Assembly (NCBI GenBank): GCA_963514095.1
Contig: OY741268.1
Coordinates: 6,645,824 to 6,709,823 of the forward strand
Direction of reading: 5' to 3'
Origin: Eutrigla gurnardus
Taxonomy: Eukaryota; Chordata; Actinopteri; Perciformes; Triglidae
DNA length: 64,000 nucleotides
Shown here: positions 11,067 to 22,044 of the stretch, one piece after another
How the letters are laid out: every line of letters starts with the position of its first letter
Numbering within the stretch: position 1 is the first letter of the stretch
Notes under the pieces: model-generated
The model's input: only the letters and a program-made list of their open reading frames with translations
What the model was told of the DNA's origin: nothing
Databases searched by the model: none
Position numbers and translations under genes: made by a program

Positions 11067-11879
11067 TCTCTTGTGGAAACAAGGATATAAAGCAAACATA
11101 CAGGAAGCAGATAATAATATAAAAATGTAAGATGAAAATGTATTGATTGTCGGTAGTGAAAACAGGTTGTTGGAGCAGCAGCAGAGAGATTATAGTCGAA
11201 GAATGGAGGAAATCAAATATGCAAAAGCATCGATTTCAAGGAGATAAGGGCACATTAAGAAGAATGTGTGGATGTGAAAAATATGAGGGGAGTCTGCAGT
11301 GGGACATTTGGTATCTCTATCTTGGTACTCCTGTAGAATTTAAAATAAAGTTCTGAGACTTCTATTTTAAAATGTACAGTGTCCCAAAAAATAAAAAAAT
11401 CCCTTCCATGGGAGTCAGACTTTCTTCAGAAACACTCGAGGGCCAAGGTTTCTGCAGGAAGTGGCGCCAAAAGCCTTTTTCAGTCTGCTTCACCCCCCAG
11501 CCTGAGTTGTGGATGAAGAAGAGGAGGAGGATGGTGTTATGTGGTCATGCAATTCATTTTTGGCAGAGAGAGAGAGAGAGCGAGCAGGGGGGACAGAGAG
11601 AGTTTGTGTAATTGGTATTAGGCAGGCTGTCAGGCAGGCGGTGGGTGGGAGGTGATGTATGGATAAAGAAATGAACACACACTGAGGAAGAGGAAGCCAC
11701 ACTAATAATCACATGCCTCACTAATAAACACTCAAAGGAAAAGAAATGCATCACAAACTCATTTATAGCAGGAAAATGTTTTGGAGGAACACAATGCAGT
11801 CTGGGTAGTCTGTTAGCATATTACATTCAGCATCCTATAATACTGTCTTCTTCTTTGGCGACTTGGTTACAGGAAGACA
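11067..11879. other. No gene recognised
   Basis: Contains a short (GA)n run at 11568-11604 and a polypurine patch at 11517-11535, otherwise unique-looking sequence. Confidence 0.5.
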
Positions 11880-12060
11880 GCAACCCTGGTTAAATACAGG
11901 TAGCAACCTCCGGTTCTGAGAAGTGAAGCCAACACTGAAGTGGCTCAAACTGAATTATTTCTACTGGCCATCAGGGGGCGACTCCTCTGGTCTGATTGTA
12001 TAGATAGTATGAGAAAATGACCCTACTTCTCTTTGGTATATCAACTTAGTTAGTTTCAAG
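11880..12060 (+). repeat. Dispersed repeat family R2, copy 2
   Basis: Contains in order GGTTCTGAGAAGTGAAGCC, AAGTGGCTCAAACT, TTTCTACTGGCCATCAGG and ATGAGAAAATG. These match the copy at 59.2 kb in the same order and orientation. Confidence 0.65.
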
Positions 12061-13234
12061 TTGAGCTACCTAAATTGTTCAAGCTAGTTTCTAGTTTTTT
12101 TTCTCTCCCAAAATTAGGTTTGATTACATCGTGAGTATTAAACGATAAAAATACTGACTCCGAGAGCTGTGTCACTTTAATGTAAATTCTTTTGCTGAAA
12201 CACCCAAGGCTGTTTTTCTTCAGGGGATCAGAAGAGCTAGAAGATGCAAAGACATTGGACCGCAGACTGCAGAGGACATCAGCGGCGAGCAACCAACCGG
12301 CTACCGCCGTCATTAAGTCACTGAATGTCTCATATTACTCATTCAGTATGTATTAGTGCAGACAATGTGCAAACTCTCTTATTTTATTAATTCTAGAGAA
12401 ATTTCACTGGTGAAGGCAGTTGTATATCATTTGTAAATAGAGCTTTAAAGATGCCTAGAGTGCTAGAATTACAAGACGAGATTAATAAGGACAGTAGATA
12501 TATTTGTGGATATAATGATATGTTTTTTTGCTTTTTGTTATTTTTATTCAGGAAAAAAAGTTAAATTGGAGAAGAATAATTGTAGTATTTCCTGTGCCAA
12601 TACTGTAATATATTATTACTTATGTGTGCTTGTTAAGCATGCCAGGATAACATGATGAGTTGTGATCAGTTGTGTTTTTGTGTTTAAAAAAAACGCTTGA
12701 AGCGTTGTAGTGGAGTTTTGTTGGCTGGACGTTGGCTGCTGTCAGGGGAGCATCTGATCCGACCTCTGTTCTCTCCTCCTCTCTCTGAAAGCATGTCTTT
12801 TCTTCCCTCTTAGTGTTGCCTCTGTCAATTAAACCGGGACCTTATCAGAGTGCTCCCAACTACAAGTGTTCCTATTGAAATGCAAGGCCTGATGTTAAAT
12901 CATTATAAGCAAGATCTGCGGTAGCCGGGCTAATCTCCATTTTAAAATTTCACACGGCGCCTGCAGTTTGTGCCTTTTCCCTGCCTTCTTCCCTTCCTTA
13001 CTTCCTTCCACTGAAAAGACGGACAATTGCTCCTTTTTTTTCTCTCAAACCTGACCTTCGCAGGTTCATGCACAGTTATACCCAAGAGAATAATGGCTGC
13101 TGCCGCTGCTAAAGCACAGCCCACTTGAACCTTCTCCATCCTACAGAGGAAGAGAGCTGTTCAAACGGAAGAAGATAATCCCCAAAGATCACTGTGTGTT
13201 GCATGAATGTTTTGAATATATTTGGTATATGTTG
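12061..13234. other. No gene recognised; one low-divergence-looking patch
   Basis: 12824-12960 has balanced composition and no repeat signature, and could be a conserved non-coding element. A 65-residue frame on the minus strand at 12942-13139 starts with a hydrophobic alanine-rich segment. It lacks any gene context, and I do not call it. Confidence 0.4.
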
Positions 13235-13470
13235 ATTTTGTTGTCTAAACCTAACGTTGGCGTTGTTGTCTAAACCTAACGTTGGCGTTGTTGTCTAAAC
13301 CTAACGTTGGTTTTGTTGTCTAAACCTAACGTTGGTTTTGTTGTCTAAACCTAACGTTGGTGTTGTTGTCTAAACCTAACGTTGGTTTTGTTGTCTAAAC
13401 CTAACATTGGTGTTGTCTAAACATTACGTTGGTTTTGTTGTCTAAACCTAACGTTGGTTTTGTTGTCTAC
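13235..13470. repeat. 25-bp minisatellite array, about 9 units
   Basis: Tandem units of 25 bp with core TTGTTGTCTAAACCTAACG ending in TTGG. Unit boundaries fall at 13261, 13286, 13311, 13336, 13361 and 13386. One 22-bp variant is at 13411, and a further full unit follows. The reverse-complement unit is present at 57.0 kb and as single units near the window start. Confidence 0.95.
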
Positions 13471-14110
13471 TGTCAAACAATGGAGATTACACTGGGATTA
13501 GCTACTTTGATTACATTTAAAATTGTAAGAGCCCAGGGCCCTCATTTATAAAGCTTGCGTACGCACAAAACGGGGCTGGAAACGTGCGTACGCCACTTTC
13601 CACGCAAATGTTGTGATCTATAAAAACCAAACTTGACGGGAAAGTGTGCGTACCCGTAAGCAAACTCTGAGGCATGCGTACCGGTACGCACATTCTGGAG
13701 ACTGGAGGGGAATCAGCAGTAAACGTGAGAAGAACTATATATTTTTGATGACTCGCACACATTTAATTACACTCCATATCATAGGTTAGATCTGCGTTAT
13801 CATGATGAAATGTTTTTGACGCTTTTAATGAGTGATAGTTTTTTTCATATTAACACCTTCTTTTAAAATCTGACTTGTATCTTAAATCAAAATCATTTTG
13901 AAATATTGAATCACCGCAGGAGGAGGAGACGGCCCAAATGCATGTAATGCAGTATACAATAAATACCTTCCATTAGATCACTGTAGAACACAGCGGAAAT
14001 AACTAAATATTCTCCTTATTTATGTGCATATATCATCAACACACATACATACAGCCATTAAGCCATCGTATAATTGTTACACTTTATCCTCGTTTTTAAA
14101 CCACCAGAGC

Positions 14111-14170
14111 GCAGAGGAAATGCGCTATAATGAGTGGCACGCTCGAGCGCGCTCAGTCGTGGAGCGTGGA
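14111..14170 (+). pseudogene. Harbinger transposase C-terminal fragment
   Basis: The short translated piece AEEMRYNEWHARARSVVERG resembles the end of the Harbinger DDE nuclease, where an RYN..H..AR..VE motif precedes the last catalytic region. After this the frame continues into unrelated residues (a run rich in Pro and Arg) and stops at 14267. The catalytic core is therefore missing. Assignment is by motif memory only. The enclosing inverted repeats and 3-bp duplication support it. Confidence 0.5.
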
Positions 14171-14293
14171 GAGCGCAATTTTATCGATGACCCCGAGCCA
14201 CGGCCCCCTGCCCGACTGGAGGGGTATCAACAGGGCACAATAATCCGTGAGGATGTCATGCGTTTGTAATATAAGGAAGACAACAATCAATGT

Positions 14294-14410
14294 TCATTGT
14301 AAACGTATTATTTTATTAATCACAGTGCGCGTTTGCCGTAGCTCATCTGCAACGTTGTTGATGGCGGTGATTGTGTCTCGCTGAAGTTGCAGGACGGCAT
14401 CAGTGAGCAC
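14294..14410 (-). pseudogene. C-terminal coiled segment of Harbinger Myb-like protein
   Basis: The minus-strand frame reads a short amphipathic helix (VLTDAVLQLQRDTITAINNV, then a polar stretch ending in TVINKIIRLQ and a stop). Such a helix ends the accessory Myb-like DNA-binding protein of fish Harbinger elements. It lies in the same orientation as the putative N-terminal piece at 14860-14931. Together they imply a split or interrupted accessory gene. Confidence 0.45.
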
Positions 14411-14859
14411 CCGACCACTTGATGTGCCATGCGTCCGGGGTGCGCTGCTGCTTTGCGCCGGACCCGGACGCTGTGCCGAGGGCCCGTCACCGTCACCCTC
14501 CTCACATCACCCTCCTCACGTCACCCTCCTCTGAGCCCAACGCTGCAGACTCTGGAAGGACAGAAACGATTTAACGTTTTGTTTTATATACAATAAAAGT
14601 TTAAAATCTGTTCACCCTTATCCCTCTGGTCTCAGTCGCGTCTGTGTCTCCCTCCTTTTCGGACACAATCCCCGTCAAAGTCACATCAAAATCAAACTTC
14701 CTCAAATACTCTAGCAATACATTAAATCCATGTTAGGAGCAGAAAGATTTACCTTCAGATCACCGTCCGCTCCGTCCAGCTGACGCCGTTGACTGCAGCA
14801 GTGTGTTGTCACTCGCACTGCGTCTTTTTCTTCGTGATCCCGCTGCTGTGACCACTAAA

Positions 14860-14931
14860 TTAAATTATTGTCCGGGCCTCCACCTCCCCAACAAGTGTAT
14901 CTTTCTCCGTTTCTGAAAAGTTACGTTTCTT
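14860..14931 (-). pseudogene. N-terminal piece of Harbinger Myb-like accessory protein
   Basis: The minus-strand frame gives KKRNFSETEKDTLVGEVEAR followed by TII and a stop codon. Basic residues followed by NFSE.E...L..EVE is the start of the first helix of the Myb/SANT-like trihelix domain in Harbinger accessory proteins. The rest of the domain is lost or shifted. 14540-14780 on the same strand holds a GTAAAT-type donor and a pyrimidine-AG acceptor that could have been an intron. Confidence 0.5.
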
Positions 14932-15204
14932 CGCTATTTTTCTGACTTGTCGCCGTGATTCACCACACGGAAATGATTGCATGCCGGCTCATTAATATAG
15001 TAAAATGTGGGCGTGTACAGGGCGGGACTCAGGTACGCACACTTGTAGGTGATCCTGTGATTTATAAAGGGAACATTGCGTACAGCTTGCCTGCGCACAG
15101 TTTTATAAATCAGATTTTTTTTTGGCGCACGCAAACTTTGGCTTTTTGCCGTACGTACACTTTTAGTAAGGATCCTACGCACAGTTTTATAAATGAGGGC
15201 CCAG

Positions 15205-15769
15205 GACGTTTCATTGTTTAAAAATGGAAATGTTTGCCAGCAAATCATATTGACACCAAATGATGAGACATTTATTTTTAGACACACAGTATTGTGTGAA
15301 ATAAATTATATGGAGTTGTTCTCAACGCTGAAAGCAGCAACTATTGCATACCTAAATAATAAACACAGAATTGACTCATACTTTATTTTATTATTTGAAT
15401 CAGAAACCATGTATTCTCTGTGGCGGTGTGTTTGCTGGACATCAATAAAAGGTTGATACATGGAGGCGAGGCTTAGCTCTGCAGTTTCGGACAGTACCAG
15501 ACCTTCTCCTCCTCCTCCTCCCCGGTGTCTGTGATTTTCGCAGCCTCTCTCCATCACTGTCGGCTGCGGGGCAGGCCGCCGAGGAGCCCGCTGTGGAGGG
15601 AAAACAGAGGACGGAGTGATGAGAAGCTGGAAGGATGGATGGATGGATGGATGGAGAGAGGGGGGAAAGCACGCGGGAGGGGAAGGGGGGTCCTTCCCCT
15701 CAGGGCCTCCAGAGGCAGCACTTGTATCAATCACCCGACGGGAGGAGAGGGTGATTCTGACGGATGATA
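15205..15769. other. No gene recognised; short GGAT repeat
   Basis: Holds a TCC-rich patch (15505-15522) and a (GGAT)n run at 15633-15655. Overlapping frames of up to 163 codons are compositional artefacts of these patches. Confidence 0.5.
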
Positions 15770-16254
15770 TCCCACAGCACAACACCTCCCCCTTCACCTC
15801 CTCGCTCTCCTTCTCTCCCCTCTCTAGCCCTGCGTGGATGAACTTTTATCCTTCATTCATGGATCTCTCTATCGTCCTCATTTTTCTCTCCTATTTTCCT
15901 GCTTAGCTGGACTCCACATCATGCACAGTTTTCCTCCTTCTCTCCCACTGTTACTCACTTTTCCGATTTATCTGTTCGTCATTTTTCTCTCCTTACTTTC
16001 ATCCTTCCTCGTCCACTACCACATCTTTCTCAGAGTTTAGGAACTTTTTGTTCTTCCTCCCTTCATACCCCTCATCATTCTTCCCTCTAACTTTTTCCTC
16101 CCTCATACTCTATAAGCCTTTTACGTTTTTGTTCTGTTCTTTGTCCTGCTCCTACTTTGTTGTTTGCTGCCTTGCAATACAGTTAGAATATTCTCTACCA
16201 TCCTTGTCTCCTTTCCAGTCCTCACCTCCTAGTCCTCTTAGAACCTTTTTTCTC
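15770..16254. repeat. Pyrimidine-rich tract, about 490 bp
   Basis: The plus strand is dominated by T and C (CTCC, TTCC, TCTTTC words). The leucine, serine and phenylalanine-rich frames here are artefacts of that bias. Confidence 0.8.
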
Positions 16255-16590
16255 TACTATGGCCCCAACAGGTGAAAGTGCTTCAAAAATGCCTCTTGGA
16301 AGAGTGCGCCGGGCAAAGCAGCTGATGATCCTTTGTAGCGGGTTTGTGATCAAATGTGGATTCAACCAGACGTGGAGGACTTTAGTTGCTCTATTGGCTG
16401 ATGAGGATGGAAAAAGACCATAAAAAGGTCATTCTGAAAAACTGTGTTGGTCATTCTCTTAAAAACCCCTAAAATCAACCTTTCATTCCTCTGTTCTACC
16501 ACATCTACAGAAGTGGTTAAACACTAAAGCCAGCCTCCTGCTCAATTTGATTGGCTGCCTAGATCACAAATGTCGTTGACAAGCGGTGCG
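16255..16590 (+). repeat. Dispersed repeat family R1, copy 1
   Basis: Shares ordered words with 56.70-57.01 kb in the same orientation: GATGATCCT.TGTAG.G, GTGATCAA, CAGACGTGGAG, ACCATAAAAAG and TTGATTGGCTGCCT. Overall identity looks moderate with indels. Neither copy contains a recognisable protein. Unknown old interspersed element. Confidence 0.65.
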
Positions 16591-16924
16591 ACTCCACACA
16601 TTGCACTGGAAAGTTGAGGATATTTTAACTTGTATCTAAAATAGCTGAATGCTGAAAAAACATTTTTGTAGGCGAAGTGTTACATTGCTCCTATTGAGCG
16701 TCTTTTTACTCCTTCTATTCCTGTCTTCAGGACCGTTCCTCTTCGGTCTGCCCATCAGACTCACGCCATATCACCTCTTCCTCACACTCCTCCTCCTCGT
16801 CCTCCTCCTCACTGGGCCTCAGCATCTGTCAGGTGTTTCTGGCCAAAGCGGCCAGTCTGTGTCACGGTGCGGCTTTGCGGAGGAGACTGCAGGAGGAGCA
16901 AACCTTTCAAGACCAGCTCTGGGG
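16591..16924. other. No gene; includes short pyrimidine-rich stretch
   Basis: 16690-16812 is T/C-rich with a CTC repeat at 16783-16812. The remainder is unremarkable. Confidence 0.5.
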
Positions 16925-17345
16925 AGGTGCAAGGTAGAGTGAGGAGGTGCTAAGTGAGGTGAAGAGGCTCTCGCTGAGTGAGAAGGGATACAGCAGAGGA
17001 GCAAAGGGCAAAGCGAGTTAGACTTTGGCTGACAGCAAAATGGCCGGCGGAGAATAAAGGGGGTGCAGGGAAATGTAGGAGGTGTAAACGGGAAATGAAA
17101 GGGAAGGAGATGAGGTTAGAATAAGGAGATTAGGTGAAAATAAAGGAGGAGAGGAAGACATGACCAGAGTTAAAGAGAAGACAAACGAGAGGAGCAGAAA
17201 GGGAGTGGAAAGAAATGAAGAGAAGAAGCCATACGATGAGTGGAGGAGACTGTGAGATGACAGAGGGTGGAGGACATGAAGGGAGTAAAAAAGCGATAAA
17301 ATGGAGAATGAGCAGAAGAATAAAAGAGGAGGAGGAGGGGATAGA
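16925..17345. repeat. Purine-rich tract, about 420 bp
   Basis: The plus strand is dominated by A and G (GGAG, AGAA, GAAG words). It is directly followed, after about 90 bp, by the opposite bias at 17.44-17.79 kb, so the purine strand switches across the locus. Confidence 0.8.
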
Positions 17346-17439
17346 GGAGATCAGCAGGGCATTAAAACAGCAGTAAAGCTTCAATTTCTCATTTCTCAAC
17401 GGCATTTCAATGGTAATGATGGCAGCAGCAGGAAGTTTC

Positions 17440-17790
17440 CACTCAGCAGGCCTCCTCCTCCTCCTCCCTTCTTCTCTTCCTCTCACCTTCTTTCTCCTTT
17501 TTCTCCCTTCTACGTATCCTTGGCTACTGTCACCTCTTAACTCCTCCTTTTTCTCTTATTATTCTCAAATTATCTTCCTCCCTCTCTGGCCTCCTCCTCT
17601 TCCACCTCCTCTCCTCCTGTTTCCTCATCTCTCCTCCATTTTCAGCTTTCTTTGTTCCCGTTCTTCTTTCTCCTCCCTTGTTTCCTCTCCCCCTTCACTT
17701 CCCTACTCTTCTCCTCCTCCTCTACTCTCAGTCCTCTCCTTCCTCTCCTCTCCTCCTCTATTCCTCCTCCTTCCCTCTAACTTCATCTCC
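17440..17790. repeat. Pyrimidine-rich tract, about 350 bp
   Basis: CTCC/TTCC-rich plus strand. A 151-codon frame runs through it and is a low-complexity artefact. A short CAT-repeat (TCATCATCATCATCATCA) follows at 17822-17839. Confidence 0.85.
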
Positions 17791-17840
17791 AAGGTAACAG
17801 GAATCATAATCATCAGCCTTTGTCATCATCATCATCATCA

Positions 17841-18984
17841 CGGCCCTAATGATGCTAATTCATAACAAGCCGTGACCAGACCATGCATCATCTGCAGCTT
17901 GACCTCGCCAGGTGAGGAGGCGTGAGGTGTGACCCGGCCCTCCACTGACCTTCCAGACGGCCGCCGCGGCGCTGAATGTCCTCCGCGATGGTGGGAGGTG
18001 GGCTGATGCTGGTTGGCTGCCGGCACAGCGGAGGAGGCTGCCCTTTGAGGACCAGGAGGTAAGAGTTCAGTCAGGCACACTCGTGGGGTTTTTGCCAGAA
18101 GGAGATTGAATCCCTCATTTTACATCATTAATTCTCATGATTACATTTTTCTGGGAAAACTTGATTGAATCACAGTAAACAGAAACTGCCCATAAGGCAT
18201 CAGGCTTCAATTATCTCCAATGTAAACACAGCCACGTCATTATAAGACGCTCACAGCGACTCAGACCAATGTATATGAAGATACAATATGTACCAATCAA
18301 ACCCAGGAGACCACTGTTCATGTCTTGTGTGAAACCAAATTGACGTTTGACTTATTTCAATGTATTTTGTTAGGTAACTTCTTTCCTTAACGTGCACCAG
18401 CTATGTTATAATTGTAGCATACTTATATCAGATTTTAACCAAAATCACCATCTTTTCCTCAGCAAGACCAAGTTGTTTTGTTTTATAAATAAACATACAT
18501 TCAGAGTTTATTTAAAAAAAAGACAATTTCTCAAGATAACATTTTTTTGTGCAGTTGTTTAGACAACTTTTAACGAAGAAGTCTGTCTGTAGTTTTGTCA
18601 ATGTCAACAAATGCCACGTTGAGGTTCAAACCAACATTGTTTTGGCTCGACCTCCTGTCTTTCTGGCTTCCTGCATGTGGCTCTTAGCTTCAAACAAATT
18701 GGTTCCTTCTGAAAACTAAAATCTTTGAAAACATCTCAGTTTTATCGGTGACTACCTAAATTGTCGAACAAACAGGAGGAACTAGTACACCTATTTGGGG
18801 ACTATTTTCAGTAGTGGATTCATCCACATTTGCTGCTATGTTTGTATGTGTGTACGTGTTTGTGTTCATAGTGATGAAGCAACAACCATGAGGCACACTG
18901 ATGGGATTTCATGGAGCTCTATGACTCAGAGGAGAAGATACATCAGGCTATGAAACGCTTAGTAGGATCACAACACTGTCCAAT
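17841..18984. other. No gene recognised
   Basis: 17841-18100 is a GC-moderate patch, then AT-rich unique-looking sequence. No repeat family or protein is recognised. Confidence 0.45.
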
Positions 18985-19190
18985 CATAACACAACCATCC
19001 ATCCATTTATCCATCCGCCATCCATCTACCTATCAGTCTATGCATCCATCCATCCATCCATCCATCCATCCGCCTATCAGTCTATCCATCCATCCACCTA
19101 TCAGTCTATCCATCAGTTCATCCATCCGCCATCCATCCATCATTCCTCCATCTATCATCCAGCCATCCCTACACCCTTTCACCCATCCAT
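18985..19190. repeat. (ATCC)n-type microsatellite, probable LINE tail
   Basis: About 200 bp of CCAT/ATCC tetranucleotides with TATCAGTC and CCGCCA interruptions. It abuts the 3' end of a minus-strand RTE-like LINE remnant. The intact copy at 37.8-41.2 kb ends in GGATGGATGGATGG, so this array is best read as the expanded 3' tail of the decayed copy. Confidence 0.8.
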
Positions 19191-19420
19191 CTGGGGAGGC
19201 AGATGGACATCCTTCAGATTTTCCTGGTTGACCCACAGGCATTCCCAGGCCAGACCAGATATATATCTGCAATCTCATATTTTGGTCACTGCCCGAAGCT
19301 CGGGACCATAGCTGAAGGTGAGAACTAAGAAATCAGGAGCCAGTTCAACAGCCCGCATCACCAAACTGCCTGTCCATCTGCAGCGCCATCTTACCCACAC
19401 TTGAACTCCCTCCCAACCTG
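19191..19420 (-). pseudogene. Decayed 3' fragment of RTE-like LINE
   Basis: Words such as GGCATTCCCAGGCCAG and TTTTGGTCACTGCCCGAAGC, then GGGACCATAGCTGAAGGTGAG, match the reverse complement of the pol 3' region of the LINE at 40.7-41.05 kb (there CTCACCTATGGTCATGAACT and CTGGCCTGGGAACGTC), in the order expected for a minus-strand copy. The fragment has indels and stops, so it cannot encode protein. Its orientation agrees with the ATCC tail on its left side. Confidence 0.65.
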
Positions 19421-20228
19421 GAGTTCTTTTTAATAATATATTAGATCATCAGCAATACCCTCTGAAGCTACAGCAAACACTAATATTTTAGGAGATTTAG
19501 GTCATCAAACATCCAGTCGAGAGAGAACTTTGGCCCTGCCTCTTCTGCCGTTTGTTGGGTTTTGCTTTAAAATCAATTTCATTCTAGTATTGAAGCTTCA
19601 TCATTATACTGATGAAACCCACCAGATTAAATGTAGACTCCAGTCAGACAGACACAAACAAAATCCATTTAATCATTACAGACTCATCCTGCATGCCTTC
19701 ATTTTAATTTAATCTGAATTCAAGGACTCTTCACAGGAATACATGTGTATGTGTTGTTTGGTTGAATTATTCAAATCCAGCAAGACTTTTTCTTGTCAGA
19801 GCCGACAATTATCTTTTTATTGTTGGTGACTCTTCACGCTTTTCTCTTCCGTCCTTGACACTGACAAAAGGGTCACATTCTTCACTTCTGATCTATGAGT
19901 CATGGCTTAGAAAAAATTGTATATTCTTCTCATCTCAGTCCTTGAGCTCTTCTTCCGAGGTTTCACACTAGGAATTATGTAGACATGCTTTTCAAACTGT
20001 AACATCAGTTATTAGCCTGGTCGTTCAGTTCCCAAATCTATCTAAGATGTTTTGTTACCTAAACATGAAGGTGATTTTGTTGGTTTCATCCTGACTAACA
20101 AGAAGAAAAAAATACATTAGTTTGAAAGTTGTGTTGAGCTACAAAAAGGATTTAGATTTAAAATGAAATGGGTCCAAAAACACAACTTCCAACCACGTTT
20201 TGTACATTGCGTATAAACCTAACAGCAG
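19421..20228. other. No gene recognised
   Basis: AT-rich unique-looking sequence with no repeat signature or protein-like frame. Confidence 0.5.
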
Positions 20229-20232
20229 TTAA

Positions 20233-20919
20233 AGGCAGAGTAGGTCATTTAGAAAAAACAGAATTTGAATGCATCAGCAAACCGCCAAAAAGTCCTTTGT
20301 TCAGACCTCTGCTCAAACTTGCTGGCCCAGAACGCGAAACGAGTGCGCGGCAGAGTGCGTTCAATCGAGTTAAGCATTGACGAACAGGCAGGCGGTCCGA
20401 TCTATAGCCAGACAGACGATTCTGCCGTAATGGCGGGAAGGCGAGTCAACATATGCCGCAAACCGTTAAGACCGAAGTTTGGTGGCGGCGTAACGCCACA
20501 ACGGTGTCTGCATTTAGATAGCACCTCGGCATTGCGGAACGTGACATATACAATGAGCCTCGGAAATTTGATTAGCTCTATACATCAAAACAACTACGAA
20601 GGGGATATTTTGCTTGTCTCGCATATTTACACAACTCTCCAACCGCAAACGAAGTTGCTGTGCATCATGTCAATGCGTATAATGGTGAGCAACTACCGGC
20701 GTTTTACCTTCTTCAGATCTACACTTTGAGCTTGTTAAATCTGTCAGCGCCGTGTTGCCCTGGTAATCAAAAAACGTACAGTCCTGCCACAGTCACACAT
20801 GACATTTTATTAATGTTTTTATGTCAGAGCATTACATTTATTCATTTCTATCAGTATGTTACGAGGATTTAAAGGAATATAACAGAACGTGTTTCTGAAT
20901 AGCATCACCTACTCAACCT
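20233..20919. mobile_element. Probable TTAA-type element, CpG-rich interior
   Basis: TTAA at 20229-20232 is followed by AGGCAGAGTAGGTCATTT. About 690 bp downstream, CACCTACTCAACCTT resembles its reverse complement, though the outer right TTAA is not preserved (TTGT). The interior is unusually rich in CpG for this window (for example CGCGAAACGAGTGCGCGG near 20333). A 154-codon frame crosses it but has no recognisable domain. The element is inferred, and the right end is the weak point. Confidence 0.45.
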
Positions 20920-21650
20920 TGTATGTGTACCAAAAACACCCCCCAAAAAAAATCGGTGTCACGGAGAACAAAACCAATAGATTAAAAAAGGTTGACTCTC
21001 ATGTCATGGACATCTCACTGCTCTGACTCTACGACTTCCCACTGTGTCCAAACTGCAATTACTGAATCGAGCACAAATGTTCGTGTCGAATATAAGGATA
21101 AGATAATACAAAAAAACACGCCAGCAAACATATGCCTACAGCTTTTATTGTGAAAGGTAAGAACTGGAGGAGTGGATTTGGTCACGCTGCCTGTGATGGC
21201 CGCAGTAGCAACCCCACACTGAATAATGCACATTGGCGGGTAACTCATTTAGTTTATTTACTTGTTAAGTTTCTGTACACATTTGTCAAGATAATTAACT
21301 GGACACAGGTTTTTAGTTTCATACAACACTTTTTATTAGTAGTTTTGACAGAATGGTTTCCTTTTGTAGTGCAGACATTTAGGTAACTTTTATTTAGTCA
21401 ATTTTGCTATTCGTTTCATTAGTTTAATTTATTGCATGAAAAGCTAACATTATATTCTGTGAGTTACCAGTTCCTGGGAGTTGCAGTGGAGTTCCTGGCT
21501 GGCCAGCAAAAGGAGGCCAATCTGGATCAGCTGGGCTTAAATAGTGCTGGCTGCTAATTGGACTGCTTCATGCTTAGATTGTTGCACTGCATTTCAGTCA
21601 ATATTATTGTTAATTATATTAATGATGATTACTTTTTCCCTTAAAGACCA
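20920..21650. other. No gene; older repeat flanking the next element
   Basis: 21465-21640 (GGAGTTCCTGGCTGGCCAGC, then GATCAGCTGGGCTTAAATAG) and the DNA right of the element at 21.65-22.96 kb may be two halves of one older repeat that was split by the insertion. No protein-like frame. Confidence 0.4.
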
Positions 21651-22044
21651 GAGGGGTATTCCATCAAACTCGCTAAGTGCAAAGCCGGGCTAATTTCGAT
21701 AAGCCTCGCTACCTTTAGCGAGAGTTGCGTTCCATCAACGTGACTTGAGGCACTCTCGGCTAAGTAACCATGGGAATTTATCCGACCAAACTAGCCTGCC
21801 CCGGGGCAGGCTAACCATCAGGCTTACTTTAGCGGGGGTTTCAGAGAAGTCCGTCTGTCGGAAACAACTGTACCAGCAGAAGGTTCCGCCAAGCCTAGTC
21901 CTCGTGATTTCGTCACGTGAAAGACCAAAAATGACCAAAATTACATATATGAAGTACAAACGTCTAAGAATACACGCTTGCAATTAAAAAAATATGAATA
22001 AATCGTTTATTTTGTTTAAGACCAACTGGCCATATCATTACCTA

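Larger units (their letters stand above)
13537..15201. mobile_element. PIF/Harbinger relic with 3-bp target duplication
   Basis: 1665 bp bounded by perfect inverted ends GGCCCTCATTTATAAA and TTTATAAATGAGGGCC. CAG is duplicated directly outside (13534-13536 and 15202-15204). Three-base duplications are typical of PIF/Harbinger. Subterminal regions carry many GTACGCAC/GTGCGTAC words, as often seen for transposase or Myb-like binding. The interior keeps pieces of both proteins the family encodes: a transposase-like segment on plus and Myb-like pieces on minus. The element looks like an internally deleted, now non-autonomous copy. The sharp ends and exact duplication suggest fairly recent movement. 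Confidence 0.8.

Noticed and set aside
10757..11122. 121-codon hydrophobic open frame on plus
   Set aside because: It lies entirely in a pyrimidine-rich tract. Lack of purines removes stop codons and yields Leu/Ser/Phe-rich nonsense.
12942..13139. Minus frame starting with a signal-peptide-like alanine-rich segment
   Set aside because: No splice context, no recognisable mature part, and a basic low-complexity tail. Chance frame.
13235..13470. CRISPR-like array
   Set aside because: The 25-bp units are directly adjacent with no unique spacers, and the genome is eukaryotic. It is a minisatellite.
17410..17865. 151-codon open frame on plus
   Set aside because: Same cause: CTCC/TTCC low-complexity sequence. 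No domain.
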